Source: Aequorivita aurantiaca
Lineage (GTDB): Bacteria; Bacteroidota; Bacteroidia; Flavobacteriales; Flavobacteriaceae
DNA length: 64,000 nucleotides
Reading direction: 5' to 3'
Assembly: GCF_030410135.1 (NCBI RefSeq)
Contig: NZ_JAUGQQ010000001.1
Span: forward strand, 310,001 to 374,000
Below, one piece after another: positions 1-9,542 of the stretch. Both the position numbers and the translations under genes were made by a program. Positions within the stretch are counted from its first letter, which is position 1, and the number at the start of each line of letters is the position of its first letter. The notes beneath the pieces are model-generated. The model saw only the letters and a list, made by a program, of their open reading frames with translations. It was not told the DNA's origin and did not search any database.

Positions 1-255
1 ATGTCCCGCGGAAAAAGTGAGGATAGAAAAACATCTGTTTTACGGCACGGTCTGGGAAATTTGAAGCCAAAAACCGCGACAAAGGTGGAATTTATCCCTA
101 CCGAAGTTTTAGCTTTTACCAATGAATATCTGCTCACTTTTTTTGCTGAAAATAAACTTTTCGAACGGAAGTTCATCTTTGAACCTAACACTATTTCCGA
201 AGAAAATGTAGTGGAAATTCCAGTCTTGGAAAGTGAAGGAATTATGGCGAAATAA
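1..255 (+). CDS. Hypothetical protein, probably the 3' end of a longer gene
   Basis: The reading frame is open from the first base and stops at 253-255, just before the ABC ATPase gene. I do not recognise the family. From about residue 20 onward the composition looks like a genuine soluble protein (hydrophobic and acidic residues alternate, ending ESEGIMAK), but the first 17 residues are unusually basic and look out of frame. The +1 frame over bases 2-60 gives a more natural peptide ending in FYGTVWEI and then a stop. The ATG at base 1 is therefore probably not the true start: the gene either begins outside the window or carries a one-base shift near base 50. Confidence 0.45.
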   Translation: MSRGKSEDRKTSVLRHGLGNLKPKTATKVEFIPTEVLAFTNEYLLTFFAENKLFERKFIFEPNTISEENVVEIPVLESEGIMAK

Positions 256-259
256 ATGG

Positions 260-1216
260 ATGATGTTAAGAGTTGAAATTGATTCCTATTCCTATTCCGA
301 AAAAACTATTTTAGAGAACCTTCATTTTAAGCTTCAAGCCGGGGAACACTTAAGTGTTTTAGGCGAAAGCGGCTGTGGGAAATCTACACTTTTGCATCTT
401 ATTTATGGCTTGCTTCAATTGGAAAAGGGTGCTATTTTTTACAACGAAAAAAAACTCCTGGGACCCGCAAATTCTTTAATTCCCGGTGAGCCTTTTATGA
501 AGCTTGTTGCACAGGAATTCAACATTATGCCGTTTACCACCGTAGCGGAAAATCTCGGCTCACATCTTTCGCGTTTGGACGAAGCAACGGATGAAAAGAG
601 AATTGACCAACTTTTGGAAGCTGTTGAAATGGAAGATTTCAAAAATGTTTTGGTGAAAAATTTGAGCGGCGGCCAAAAACAACGGGTTGCACTTGCAAAA
701 GCTCTGGCAAACGAACCTAAAATACTTTTGCTTGACGAGCCTTTTAGCAATATTGATGTTTTCCGAAAAAATAAATTACAGCGGAAAATATATAGTTATT
801 TAAAGGAAAAAAATATTGGATGCATCACCGCCACCCACGACAGCAATGAAGCTTTAGCATTTTCTGACCAGATTTTAATGTTGAAAAATGGCCGTGAGGA
901 AATGATGGGAACGCCGGAATATATTTATAAAAACGTAGCAACTGAATATCAGGCAGGATTTTTTGGCGAAGCGAATCTGCTTCCGCAAAGTTTGGAATCG
1001 AAGGAAGTTTCTGGGGGGAAAACTATTGTCTTTCCGCACCAATTAAGCATTTCAACAGAAAAAACAAATTTCGAAATAATTATAAAAAATAGCTTTTTCA
1101 AAGGAAGCCACTATTTAATTGAAGCCGATTTTAATGGGGAAACCGTATTTTTTACAAATCTTCTTCCCATAAAAAAGGGGGAAGTCCATTGCTTGAAAAT
1201 TTCGGATAACGCTTAG
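260..1216 (+). CDS. ABC transporter ATP-binding protein, PotA/FbpC-like
   Basis: ATPase subunit of an ABC transporter, cytoplasmic. Visible motifs: Walker A GESGCGKST (residues 35-43), Q-loop Gln near 85, signature LSGGQKQR (135-142), Walker B ILLLDEP (155-161) and the H-loop His near 193. About 100 residues follow the nucleotide-binding domain and resemble the TOBE-type regulatory tail of Fe3+/polyamine/sulfate importer ATPases. I chose the ATG at 260; a second ATG follows at 263, and the GTG at 233 would overlap the upstream gene and add nine poor residues. No permease or binding protein is adjacent in the window, so the substrate cannot be assigned. The gene overlaps the convergent oxidoreductase gene by four bases. 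Confidence 0.85.
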   Translation: MMLRVEIDSYSYSEKTILENLHFKLQAGEHLSVLGESGCGKSTLLHLIYGLLQLEKGAIFYNEKKLLGPANSLIPGEPFMKLVAQEFNIMPFTTVAENLGSHLSRLDEATDEKRIDQLLEAVEMEDFKNVLVKNLSGGQKQRVALAKALANEPKILLLDEPFSNIDVFRKNKLQRKIYSYLKEKNIGCITATHDSNEALAFSDQILMLKNGREEMMGTPEYIYKNVATEYQAGFFGEANLLPQSLESKEVSGGKTIVFPHQLSISTEKTNFEIIIKNSFFKGSHYLIEADFNGETVFFTNLLPIKKGEVHCLKISDNA

Positions 1217-2208
1217 ACCACCACAATCATCTTTCCTTTATTCTTTCCTTCAAACAAATCGATAAATGCTTTTGGGATATTTTCAAAACCCTCGACAGTG
1301 GTTTCCAAATAGGTTAGTTTATCTTCTTCCATCCAATCCGCCAATTGTTTCTGCGCTGGCCCAAAATCCTTTACAAAATCACGAACTGTAAAACCTTGCA
1401 TCAAAATGCTATTTTTTATCAAAGTAGTTTCCACCCTTGGCCCAGTTGGAGTTTCGGATTTGTTATAAAGTGATATCGCGCCACAGTTTACAACCCTTCC
1501 ATATTTGTTCATATTGGCAAGCGCGGCATCCAGAATTTCACCGCCCACATTATCAAAATACACATCCACACCGTTGGGACATGCTTCAGCGATTGCCATT
1601 TTCATATTTTGTGTTGTTTTGTAATTGATAGCCGCATCAAAACCGAATTTATCACGTATTCGGTCTATTTTTTCTTCGCTTCCAGCAATCCCGACGACTC
1701 TGCAGCCTATAATTTTTCCAATTTGACCCGCAATGCTGCCCACGGCTCCGGCGGCTCCCGACACTAAAAGCGTTTCACCATTTTCCGGCTTTCCTATTTT
1801 CTTCAACCCTAAATAGGCCGTAATTCCGGTTAGTCCCAAAATGCCCAAATAGGCCTTTAACGGTGCTTTTTTCCGATCAACTTTGTTCAACCCATTACCG
1901 TTAGAAGTTTGATATTCTTTCCATTGAAGCATGCCGTTTACAAATTCTCCCTTTTCAAAATTTCTATTTTTGGATTCCACCACTTCGGCAATAATACCAG
2001 ATTCCAAAGGATTTCCCACTTCAAAGGGTGCGATATATGATTCTTCATCACGCATGCGGCCGCGAAGGTATGGGTCCACAGAAACGTATTTCGTTTTCAA
2101 AAGGATTTCCCCATCTTTTGGTTGCGGGCTTTCTTCCTCTGTAAATTCAAAATCTTTTAAGGACGGTTTCCCGGATGGGCGATTTTTAAGAAGAATAACA
2201 CTGTTCAT
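1213..2208 (-). CDS. NADP-dependent oxidoreductase, CurA/leukotriene B4 dehydrogenase type (MDR family)
   Basis: Medium-chain reductase of the zinc-free CurA/prostaglandin-reductase group, which reduces alpha,beta-unsaturated carbonyls with NADPH in the cytoplasm. The opening residues MNSVILLKNRPSG and the motif VDPYLRGRM near residue 50 are typical, the cofactor fold shows GAAGAVGSIAGQIGK, and the family-typical C-terminal GKNKGKMIVVV is present. Length (331 aa) fits the family. The frame extends 20 codons upstream, but the ATG at 2206-2208 gives the standard N-terminus. The likely role is detoxification of reactive enals; no specific substrate can be inferred. The gene stands alone and converges on the ABC ATPase gene. 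Confidence 0.88.
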   Translation of the reverse strand: MNSVILLKNRPSGKPSLKDFEFTEEESPQPKDGEILLKTKYVSVDPYLRGRMRDEESYIAPFEVGNPLESGIIAEVVESKNRNFEKGEFVNGMLQWKEYQTSNGNGLNKVDRKKAPLKAYLGILGLTGITAYLGLKKIGKPENGETLLVSGAAGAVGSIAGQIGKIIGCRVVGIAGSEEKIDRIRDKFGFDAAINYKTTQNMKMAIAEACPNGVDVYFDNVGGEILDAALANMNKYGRVVNCGAISLYNKSETPTGPRVETTLIKNSILMQGFTVRDFVKDFGPAQKQLADWMEEDKLTYLETTVEGFENIPKAFIDLFEGKNKGKMIVVV

Positions 2209-2346
2209 TTTACCGTTTTTTATCAAATTGCATAAATTTAAAATATATAATTTCAAATCCATTGGCACTTATTCAATTTTTATTAAAACAATAACAGTCC
2301 ATATTTTTGAAAAGATTAACGAACTTCGCCCCTGTACGCAATATCT

Positions 2347-4602
2347 TTGCGGCTGCTGAATCCATTTCTTTTGAAAGTTTCCGATAAAATATTTGCCACA
2401 ACGTACAATAACCTTTCCGAATACTTTAATAGTACGGACTTTTCCAAAGCCTTACTTTTAGGATTCGCACTTACGGTTCCTATTATTTTTGGGGTGAAAT
2501 TGGATGTTTTGCAAATCGGCATCACGATTACCGTTGGCGCCATGCTCGCATCTCCCAGTGATGTTAGCGGCAGCATTCGTCATAAAATTACAGGAATTCT
2601 GCTGGCTACACTTTTGGCGATGATCGTGAGTTTGATTGGGGGATATCTGCACTTGTCGCTTTGGTTACTAATTCCCATCCTAGGCATTTTAATTTTTTGC
2701 ATTTCATATATCGCAATTTATGGCTTTAGGGCCTCACTCATTAGTTTTTCCGGACTTTTGGCATTGGTGCTGAGCTTTTCTAGCGTGTCCGACGAATTGC
2801 AACCCTATGAGAGAATGTTGCTCATTGGAATTGGCGGTCTATGGTACGCCTCGCTTTCCCTACTTCGTCATTTTATCTTTCCCAAGGCCCCCACGGAATA
2901 TTATCTCTCGAAAACCTTAAAACTGACTGCGGATTATTTAACAACTAGAGGCGAATTGGTTGCGGAAAATAAGGACAGAACCGAATTGCTGAAAAAATTG
3001 TTGAACACTCAAACCGAGCTCACGTCAACCCACGAAACACTTCGCGATATTTTGATTTCCAGCAGAACCGGTTCGGGGAAATCGGAATATGAAGGTAAAC
3101 GAATGTTGATTTTTGTACAATTGGTAGATATGCTGGAGCTTGCCATGGCAAATCCCGTAAATTATTCCAAGACCGATGAGCTTTTTGCTGAAGAACCGGG
3201 CCAATTGAAAGATTTTCAAAATCTTCTATTCGCCATGAGCGATAGATTAAACGTTATTGCCGCGCATCTCTCTTCTCCCAAAAAACTTTTGAAAACCACA
3301 AAAATTGAAGAATATCAACAAAGAATTAAGGCAGATATTGAAGCGTACACAATAAAAAATGCTGGCTCCTTTAATGAAAATTCGGTTATGCTCAATAATC
3401 TGTTGAAATATCAAAACGAACAGATAAAGAAAATCGAAAAAATAGAATGGCTTCTAAAAAATCCGGCACAGCGCGAAATTTCACTCCTGAAAAAAGAAGA
3501 CTCCCGTAGGTTTCTGACCAAGCAGAAATACGATCTTGATGTTTTGGTGGAAAACTTCAACATGCGCTCCCCAATTTTCAAACATTCGCTCCGGCTGGCG
3601 GTCATGACCATAATTGGCTACTCTATCGGAATGCTTTTCGCAGTTCAAAATTCATATTGGATTTTGCTCACGCTTATAGTGATTATGCGCCCTACCTTCG
3701 GATTGACGAAAACGCGTTCAAAAGAAAGAACAATTGGAACCTTGATTGGCGGGGCATTGGCAGTTGGAATAGTTTTGCTCACCAAAAACACCACTGTTTA
3801 CGGCGTTTTGGCAATCATTTCGTTAATCATTGCCTTCTCCATGGTACAAAGAAATTACAAAGCCGCCGCAACGTTTATTACGTTAAGTGTGGTTTTCATT
3901 TACGCACTCTTAAGACCGGATATATTCAATGTTATTCAATATCGCGTTACGGATACTCTCATTGGTGCTGGTCTTGCAACCCTAGGAAATTTGCTGCTCT
4001 GGCCTGCCTGGGAAATTCAAAGTATGCAAAAAACATTGTTGGAAACCGTAAAGGCAAACCGAATATATTTGGAAGAAATAGTGGGCTTTTACAATAAAAA
4101 AGGAACTGTGCCCACTGAATATAAGGTGGCTCGCAAAAAGGCATTCTTAGAAATGTCCGACCTAAGTGTGGCCTTCCAACGGATGACGCAGGAACCGAAA
4201 TCCAAACAAAAACATCTGGATAAATTATATGAAATAGCAATGCTCAACCATACTTTTTTATCGTCTTTGGCTTCTTTGAGTACTTATATTTTGAACAATC
4301 CCACTACCCCTGCCTCTGAAAATTTCAATATGGTTTCGGGGAAAATTGTGAAAAATCTGTTGGATGCAGAAACTATTTTAGAAGAGTCCATTTCTTCAGA
4401 AAGAGAAAAAAACGATCTCGATACCGAAGATATTTTTGAAGCGACATTTGGAAATAAAATAGTTTTTTCCGAACAAGAAATTCAAAAAGAAGATGATTTT
4501 CATTTGAAAATAGAAGAAGCCCATTTGGTGCGCGAGCAGTTGAGGTGGCTATTGGCGATGAGCAGAAAAATGCAAAAGATTGTGCGGGAAATAGAGTTTT
4601 AG
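2347..4602 (+). CDS. FUSC family inner-membrane protein (YccS/YhfK-like)
   Basis: A large membrane protein of the fusaric-acid-resistance/YccS superfamily. It has the duplicated layout of the family: an N-terminal bundle of about six membrane segments (residues 30-180), a long soluble helical region (about 185-410), a second bundle (about 415-550, opening HSLRLAVMTIIGYSIGMLF) and a soluble helical C-terminal tail. Family members are proposed efflux or envelope-permeability proteins; the substrate is unknown. No ATG opens the frame: I use the TTG at 2347, and the TTG at 2371 is an alternative. It is divergent from the CurA-type gene, with 138 bp between them. Confidence 0.85.
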   Translation: MRLLNPFLLKVSDKIFATTYNNLSEYFNSTDFSKALLLGFALTVPIIFGVKLDVLQIGITITVGAMLASPSDVSGSIRHKITGILLATLLAMIVSLIGGYLHLSLWLLIPILGILIFCISYIAIYGFRASLISFSGLLALVLSFSSVSDELQPYERMLLIGIGGLWYASLSLLRHFIFPKAPTEYYLSKTLKLTADYLTTRGELVAENKDRTELLKKLLNTQTELTSTHETLRDILISSRTGSGKSEYEGKRMLIFVQLVDMLELAMANPVNYSKTDELFAEEPGQLKDFQNLLFAMSDRLNVIAAHLSSPKKLLKTTKIEEYQQRIKADIEAYTIKNAGSFNENSVMLNNLLKYQNEQIKKIEKIEWLLKNPAQREISLLKKEDSRRFLTKQKYDLDVLVENFNMRSPIFKHSLRLAVMTIIGYSIGMLFAVQNSYWILLTLIVIMRPTFGLTKTRSKERTIGTLIGGALAVGIVLLTKNTTVYGVLAIISLIIAFSMVQRNYKAAATFITLSVVFIYALLRPDIFNVIQYRVTDTLIGAGLATLGNLLLWPAWEIQSMQKTLLETVKANRIYLEEIVGFYNKKGTVPTEYKVARKKAFLEMSDLSVAFQRMTQEPKSKQKHLDKLYEIAMLNHTFLSSLASLSTYILNNPTTPASENFNMVSGKIVKNLLDAETILEESISSEREKNDLDTEDIFEATFGNKIVFSEQEIQKEDDFHLKIEEAHLVREQLRWLLAMSRKMQKIVREIEF

Positions 4603-4643
4603 TGTAAGTTTAAAAATCTATATTTATCCCAACTTCCCGAAGT

Positions 4644-5141
4644 ATGAATAACAACATCCGGCATTTACAGCCTGTTGCAAACATTAAAATCATATTCGCA
4701 ATTGTGCTGTCCCTTTTTGCAATATATTTATTTTTCGAGGGAACTCTTTTTGGCCTCATTTTGCTTGGAGCGGCGCTTAAACTATCACTCCGGGAAGGTT
4801 TTGAATTAAATTTGGAAGAAAAAGAATATAGGAAGGTTTATTCAATCTTTGCATTAAACTTTGGATTCTGGAAAAACCTACCTGATGCGGAATACGTTTC
4901 TGTATTTAAGACTATAAAAAATAGTCGAGCTCGTGTAATAACCGCCGAAGCAAATTTAGGTTTTGAAGTTTTTAAAGTAAATCTATTTTACAGCCAAAAC
5001 AAACATATTGATGTTTATGCAAGTGATGATTTGGAAGATGCGTTTGTGATTGCCCAGCATATTGCAACAGTTTTGGAATTGGATATTTTTGATGCCACAA
5101 AACCTGAAAAGCGATGGAAGTATATTACTTCACGTCCATGA
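4644..5141 (+). CDS. Conserved hypothetical membrane-anchored protein
   Basis: I do not recognise a named family. The 165-residue protein has one long or two short hydrophobic segments at residues 15-50, then a soluble domain of about 115 residues rich in beta-strand-like stretches (for example GFEVFKVNLFYSQNKHIDVYA). This looks like a small membrane-anchored cytoplasmic domain. It starts 41 bp after the FUSC gene and probably shares its transcript. Its last 17 bp overlap the convergent GreA-like gene, so the two transcripts have complementary 3' ends. No catalytic motif is visible. Confidence 0.7.
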   Translation: MNNNIRHLQPVANIKIIFAIVLSLFAIYLFFEGTLFGLILLGAALKLSLREGFELNLEEKEYRKVYSIFALNFGFWKNLPDAEYVSVFKTIKNSRARVITAEANLGFEVFKVNLFYSQNKHIDVYASDDLEDAFVIAQHIATVLELDIFDATKPEKRWKYITSRP

Positions 5142-5583
5142 TTTTATAAACACTTCCATTAAGAATGAACGTTTCGCCCCGTTTCTTTCCCGAAATTAGT
5201 AAACCCACGGGCGAATTTAAGGCCACGCAAAGATAATCTGCCCCTGCAATAGATACCGTTCCGATGGAAAGACTTATGAAGTATGTGAATCTATCCGTAT
5301 AAACCAGACTTCCCAAACGCGCATAATCCGAGGTTGCGTTAACATCAATTTTTTTGAGTAGGGGCAAGATTTTTTCAATTTCCTGAAGTTGTTTCCCTGC
5401 ATTTTCCCGGTCTATTTGCAGCATCGCCCGACCCGTTTCATGCTTGTCGCCACTGCTGCTCTTGGATTCCTCTAGCAAAGAATCCTCAATGCCTGCAATG
5501 GTCTGTTTAATTTTTGAATAGCGATTGTCAACCTGGTTGTGGCAGTGTTTTAATAATTCGGTTTTGATTTGTACTGCGGTCAT
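5125..5583 (-). CDS. GreA/GreB C-terminal-domain-like protein
   Basis: The 152-residue protein has an N-terminal helical hairpin (residues 1-80, with a [12 protein letters not shown] stretch at 43-54) and a C-terminal beta domain (about 88-152) matching the FKBP-like C-terminal domain of GreA/GreB in pattern: GSLVYTD, then [15 protein letters not shown], then YKIMDV. In Gre factors the hairpin tip carries acidic residues that stimulate RNA cleavage; here the loop contains only Asp46 and Glu49 near KHET. Family members in this phylum are often left as hypothetical or mislabelled as 3-oxoacyl-ACP synthase. The role is inferred to be RNA polymerase binding. The start codon overlaps the mtgA stop by four bases, so they are co-transcribed. 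Confidence 0.6.
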   Translation of the reverse strand: MTAVQIKTELLKHCHNQVDNRYSKIKQTIAGIEDSLLEESKSSSGDKHETGRAMLQIDRENAGKQLQEIEKILPLLKKIDVNATSDYARLGSLVYTDRFTYFISLSIGTVSIAGADYLCVALNSPVGLLISGKKRGETFILNGSVYKIMDVK

Positions 5584-6293
5584 TTCTTCCTTTTCCCTTT
5601 AACTTCCTTTGGCTCCTGTTTTTCTAATACAAATGGACCGTAATAGCGCATTTGTCGAACAATCCATTGCGTGCGCCGGGCAACATACGGTCCCGGCGGA
5701 TTGGCTCTATAACGCTGCGGACTAGGCAGAATTGCGGCAATGGCGGCGGCATTGTCAGCCCGTAAATTTTTCGCGGATTTTTTAAACCATTGTTGCGAAG
5801 CAGCCTCAGCACCAAAAACACCGTTGCCCATTTCAATACTGTTTAGGTATACTTCCAAAATTCGCTCTTTGCTCCAAAGGGCTTCAATGAGCACGGTAAA
5901 ATAAGCCTCCAATCCTTTTCTAAACCAAGTTCGGCCAGGCCATAAGAATGCATTCTTGGCGGTTTGCTGTGAAATGGTACTTCCGCCACGAATTTTCTTT
6001 CCCTTTTCGTTGTTTTTCAGCGCCTTCTCAATTGCCTCACGATCAAAACCATCGTGACTTAAAAAAGTTTGATCCTCGGCACAAATTACCGCTAACTGTA
6101 AATAAGGTGAAATTTCTTCAATGGGAACCCAATCATGATGTGTGACATAATTTTCGTCGCCTTCAATTGCGCGAATGGCCATCAACGGCGTGTATGGCAC
6201 AGGAACGAATTTGTATAGGAGCACCCACAAAACCGAAAGCCCGATAAACCAAAGAAAAAATTTAAAAAAGAATTTGAATATTTTTTTTATCAT
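5580..6293 (-). CDS. mtgA: Monofunctional biosynthetic peptidoglycan transglycosylase
   Basis: GT51 glycosyltransferase that polymerises lipid II into glycan strands at the outer face of the inner membrane. One N-terminal membrane anchor (residues 5-28) is followed by the GT51 domain: the catalytic motif [13 protein letters not shown] (Glu73), [19 protein letters not shown] and [20 protein letters not shown]. There is no transpeptidase domain, and the length (237 aa) is normal for MtgA. The basic tail (KEVKGKRKK) is likely cytoplasmic-like or disordered. It is the first gene of a two-gene unit with the GreA-like gene. Confidence 0.95.
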   Translation of the reverse strand: MIKKIFKFFFKFFLWFIGLSVLWVLLYKFVPVPYTPLMAIRAIEGDENYVTHHDWVPIEEISPYLQLAVICAEDQTFLSHDGFDREAIEKALKNNEKGKKIRGGSTISQQTAKNAFLWPGRTWFRKGLEAYFTVLIEALWSKERILEVYLNSIEMGNGVFGAEAASQQWFKKSAKNLRADNAAAIAAILPSPQRYRANPPGPYVARRTQWIVRQMRYYGPFVLEKQEPKEVKGKRKK

Positions 6294-6339
6294 AAGCCCT
6301 CACCAGCCCTCGCCTGAAATAAGGAGGGAACGGGAATTT

Positions 6340-7458
6340 TTAATTAATTAAATCTGCCAATTGTTTGCCGATCGAACTTCCAATGGCAACGCCCATTCCA
6401 CCCAATCTGACACCGCAAAATACGTTATTTGAAACAATTTTTACTATGGGTTTTTTGTGTTTTCCCATTCCCATAATGCCGCTCCAGCGCCGATCAATTT
6501 CAAAGGGTTGATTGGGTATAATTACTGTTTTCAACAATTCTTCCAACTTGTTTTGCACCAATTGCGTCAACTCCATTTCAGAGGTTTCCTCAGATTTAAA
6601 ATCGAGATTTCTACCGCCGCCAAAAAGAATTCTATTGTCCACATTTCTAAAGTAATAAAAACCTTTATCCAAATGGAAAGTTCCTTTTATATGAAGTTTT
6701 TCAATGGGTTTTGTAATCAAAACCTGCGCTCTTGCAGGCTTTACATCTTCATCCAAAAACTGTTTCGCAAAGCCGTTTGTGGCGATAAAAACTTTTTTTA
6801 AGGATATTTCTTCGGAAGAATTTATTTGGAGAGATACGGATTCACCATTATCTGAAATATTAGTTATTTCAGAACAATTCAGAATTAAAATATTTTCTTC
6901 GAAAGCTTTTTTGATGAGACCCAGCATCATTTTACCGGTATCAATTTGACCTTCAAAGGCGCTATAAATCAGTTTGGGTTGAATATTTTGAAACTTAAAG
7001 TGGTTTTCCCTTTCCGAAAAAACTTCGGTTTTGAAAATAGGTTTCAGTAATTCATTAATAGAATCCATTTTCGATCTACAGTTTTCAAAAAGCTCTGAAT
7101 CCTCTTTTGTGAAAAGTTCGTATCCGCCATATTCCTGATAATCCAATTGATGGTCACCCAAATTTTGACGCAATAATTTCAATCCTTCAACCCGGCTTTT
7201 TACAAGTTGCAAAACTTCTCCCTCGAAATGTATTTTTAAATCTTCCAAAAATTCCGAAATACTTCCGAAGCAAGCAAAACCTGCATTTTTAGTGCTCGCA
7301 CCACTTGGAAGCATGCCACGCTCAAAAACCACAATTTTACTTTGGGGATATTTCTTCCGAAGTGATAAAGCACAGCTAAGCCCAACGATTCCGCTGCCAA
7401 TTACAGCGAAATCAATATTGGAAAACCAAGTTTTATATTCCCAATAACTTAAATTCAT
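6340..7458 (-). CDS. FAD-dependent oxidoreductase, DAO family
   Basis: D-amino-acid oxidase/glycine oxidase-type flavoprotein. The N-terminal Rossmann motif GSGIVG (residues 21-26) is followed by FERGMLPSGASTKNAG, typical for FAD binding in the DAO family, and the C-terminal GVRLGGMGVAIGSSIG closes the flavin site. It resembles the group that acts on amino acids or small amines, but nothing in the sequence fixes a substrate. It has its own predicted promoter inside the hairpin region after accC. No partner genes are adjacent. Confidence 0.85.
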   Translation of the reverse strand: MNLSYWEYKTWFSNIDFAVIGSGIVGLSCALSLRKKYPQSKIVVFERGMLPSGASTKNAGFACFGSISEFLEDLKIHFEGEVLQLVKSRVEGLKLLRQNLGDHQLDYQEYGGYELFTKEDSELFENCRSKMDSINELLKPIFKTEVFSERENHFKFQNIQPKLIYSAFEGQIDTGKMMLGLIKKAFEENILILNCSEITNISDNGESVSLQINSSEEISLKKVFIATNGFAKQFLDEDVKPARAQVLITKPIEKLHIKGTFHLDKGFYYFRNVDNRILFGGGRNLDFKSEETSEMELTQLVQNKLEELLKTVIIPNQPFEIDRRWSGIMGMGKHKKPIVKIVSNNVFCGVRLGGMGVAIGSSIGKQLADLIN

Positions 7459-7479
7459 TTGTGTAAAAATTCAAAACTA

Positions 7480-7524
7480 AAAGCACCAAATTCCAAAGGT
7501 AAGATTTTTGAAATTTGGTGCTTT
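7480..7524 (-). terminator. Inverted repeat downstream of accC, likely terminator
   Basis: Two perfect 13-base arms (AAAGCACCAAATT at 7480-7492 and its complement at 7512-7524) enclose a 19-base loop. On the minus strand the hairpin is followed by TTTTAGTTTT. It lies 66 bp after the accC stop, so it probably ends the fabH-accB-accC transcript. The loop also contains a promoter -7 word for the next gene. Confidence 0.55.
7494..7501 (-). promoter_or_regulatory. Promoter -7 element for the DAO-type gene
   Basis: On the minus strand the bases read TACCTTTG, an exact match to the Bacteroidota -7 consensus TAnnTTTG, 36 bp before the ATG of the flavoprotein gene. No convincing -33 TTG was found. 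Confidence 0.45.
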
Positions 7525-7589
7525 AAATAAGTTACAATATACAGTCTCAGTATGGAGTAAACCTCTGCAACTGCCACTGTTAACTTTTA

Positions 7590-8942
7590 TTATTCTTCTT
7601 CTGGTTCGTTCATTTTAAAAGTATTCATAAATGCCGTAGTGTAATTTCCGGCAACGTAATCCGGCTCATCCATCAACTGTCTGTGAAAAGGTATGGTGGT
7701 TTTGATGCCTTCAATAACGAATTCATCCAGCGCTCGCTTCATTTTGTTAATTGCCTCCTCGCGAGTTTGGGCAGTGGTAATCAATTTTGCAATCATTGAG
7801 TCATAATTCGGCACAATAGTGTATCCGGCATAAACGTGGGTATCCAACCGCACGCCGTGGCCACCGGGTGCATGCAAAACCGTGATTTTTCCCGGGGAGG
7901 GACGGAAATCATTATAAGGGTCTTCGGCATTTATTCGACATTCAATGGCGTGCAATTGGGGAGTATAATTTTTTCCTGAAATGGGAACTCCTGCTGCAAC
8001 CAAAATCTGCTCGCGTATCAAATCGTAATCAATTACTTGTTCGGTAATGGGATGTTCAACTTGGATACGGGTATTCATTTCCATAAAATAGAAATTTCGG
8101 TGTTTATCCACTAAAAATTCTATAGTTCCGGCACCTTCATATTTAATGAATTCAGCAGCCTTTACAGCGGCAAGACCCATATCTGTCCGAAGTTTTTTCG
8201 TCATAAACGGGCTTGGGGTTTCTTCGGTAAGTTTTTGGTGTCGGCGCTGTATGGAGCAGTCGCGTTCACTTAAGTGACAAGCTCTTCCGGTACTATCGCC
8301 AACAATCTGAATTTCAATATGGCGTGGCTCTTCAATGAGTTTTTCCATATACATACCGTCATTTCCAAAGGCTGCTGCAGCCTCCTGACGAGCGCTGTCC
8401 CAGGCCTTTTTTAATTCATCTTTTTTCCAAACGGCGCGCATTCCTTTGCCACCGCCGCCAGCGGTAGCTTTGAGCATAACTGGGTAACCGACATCATCTG
8501 CCAACTTTTCGCATTTTTCGTAGGAAGGAATAATGCCGTCGCTACCCGGAACAGTGGGTACTCCCGCAGCCTTCATCGTAGCTTTCGCGGAAGCTTTATC
8601 GCCCATTCGGTCAATCATTTCGGGCGATGCGCCTATAAATTTGATTCCGTGTTCCTGACATATTTTTGAGAACTTGGCATTTTCAGAAAGAAATCCATAG
8701 CCAGGGTGAATTGCGTCTGCATTGGTGATTTCGGCGGCCGCGATAATATTGGACATTTTAAGGTAGCTTAAATTGCTTGGTGGTGGACCAATGCAAACCG
8801 CTTCATCAGCAAAGCGAACGTGTAGGCTCTCAGCATCGGCCGTTGAATATACCGCTACTGTTTTTATACCCATTTCACGGCAGGTGCGGATAATTCGCAG
8901 TGCAATTTCCCCCCTATTTGCAATCAATATCTTTTTAAACAT
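7590..8942 (-). CDS. accC: Acetyl-CoA carboxylase, biotin carboxylase subunit
   Basis: ATP-dependent carboxylation of the biotin carried by AccB, the first half-reaction of malonyl-CoA synthesis. The biotin carboxylase N-domain ([18 protein letters not shown]) is followed by an ATP-grasp domain with the glycine-rich loop GGGGKGMR and the active-site segment [16 protein letters not shown], and a C-terminal domain. The 450-residue length is the standard for a free AccC. It lies 81 bp downstream of accB on the same strand, an arrangement usual for this phylum. The carboxyltransferase subunits are not in the window. Confidence 0.97.
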   Translation of the reverse strand: MFKKILIANRGEIALRIIRTCREMGIKTVAVYSTADAESLHVRFADEAVCIGPPPSNLSYLKMSNIIAAAEITNADAIHPGYGFLSENAKFSKICQEHGIKFIGASPEMIDRMGDKASAKATMKAAGVPTVPGSDGIIPSYEKCEKLADDVGYPVMLKATAGGGGKGMRAVWKKDELKKAWDSARQEAAAAFGNDGMYMEKLIEEPRHIEIQIVGDSTGRACHLSERDCSIQRRHQKLTEETPSPFMTKKLRTDMGLAAVKAAEFIKYEGAGTIEFLVDKHRNFYFMEMNTRIQVEHPITEQVIDYDLIREQILVAAGVPISGKNYTPQLHAIECRINAEDPYNDFRPSPGKITVLHAPGGHGVRLDTHVYAGYTIVPNYDSMIAKLITTAQTREEAINKMKRALDEFVIEGIKTTIPFHRQLMDEPDYVAGNYTTAFMNTFKMNEPEEE

Positions 8943-8970
8943 ACTGTTTTGAAATTATAAATTACAAGTG

Positions 8971-9020
8971 CCAAAATTCCAATTTTAATTTTGGGATTTG
9001 GAATTTGAAATTTGGGATTT
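8971..9020. repeat. AT-rich tandem/inverted short repeat between accB and accC
   Basis: The 81-bp gap between accB and accC holds four imperfect copies of a word like GGGATTTGGAATTTG, preceded by a partially complementary stretch starting CCAAAATTCC at 8971, so a hairpin can form. Such words occur in intergenic gaps in this phylum; function unknown. Confidence 0.5.
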
Positions 9021-9023
9021 ATA

Positions 9024-9509
9024 CTACGATGGATCTACTAAGAATAAGGGCTGGTCAAATTCCACCGGAGACGAATCGTCTACTAGGATTTTTACAATTT
9101 TCCCAGAAACTTCACTTTCAATTTCGTTGAAAAGCTTCATTGCCTCAATCACACAAAGAACATCGCCGGTTTTGATGTTGCTTCCAACTTCGATAAAAAC
9201 GGGTTTATCGGGTGCCGGTTTTCTGTAGAAGGTTCCGATAATTGGCGATTTAATAGTTATATATTTCGAATCTGTGGCAGGAGTTTCCTCTACAGCTGTG
9301 GACTGCTGGGGAGCAACGGCAGCTTGAGGCTGAGCTTGCATTTGCGGTTGCGCCATTGTTGGAATTTGTTGAATATAGGTTGTTTCCCCTCTGTCGTTTT
9401 CAGATCCTGTTTTAATAGTAATCTTTATATCTTCCGTTTCAAGCTTTACTTCACTGGCGCCACTTTTCGCTACAAACTTGATCAAGTTTTGAATATCCTT
9501 TAAATCCAT
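9024..9509 (-). CDS. accB: Acetyl-CoA carboxylase biotin carboxyl carrier protein
   Basis: Carries biotin between AccC and the carboxyltransferase. An N-terminal helical region (residues 1-40) is followed by a Gln/Pro/Ala-rich linker (about 47-72) and the C-terminal biotinyl domain (about 82-161). The biotinylation motif EAMKLFNEI places the modified lysine at Lys125. Length 161 is normal. The gene sits 33 bp downstream of fabH and is co-directional with accC. Confidence 0.96.
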   Translation of the reverse strand: MDLKDIQNLIKFVAKSGASEVKLETEDIKITIKTGSENDRGETTYIQQIPTMAQPQMQAQPQAAVAPQQSTAVEETPATDSKYITIKSPIIGTFYRKPAPDKPVFIEVGSNIKTGDVLCVIEAMKLFNEIESEVSGKIVKILVDDSSPVEFDQPLFLVDPS

Positions 9510-9542
9510 ATTATAAAATTTAGTCTATTGGGTTTGTTTTAA

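Noticed and set aside
1925-2360. Plus-strand open frame of 142 codons across the CurA-type gene start
   Set aside because: Lies on the opposite strand of a well-supported gene and shows no family resemblance.
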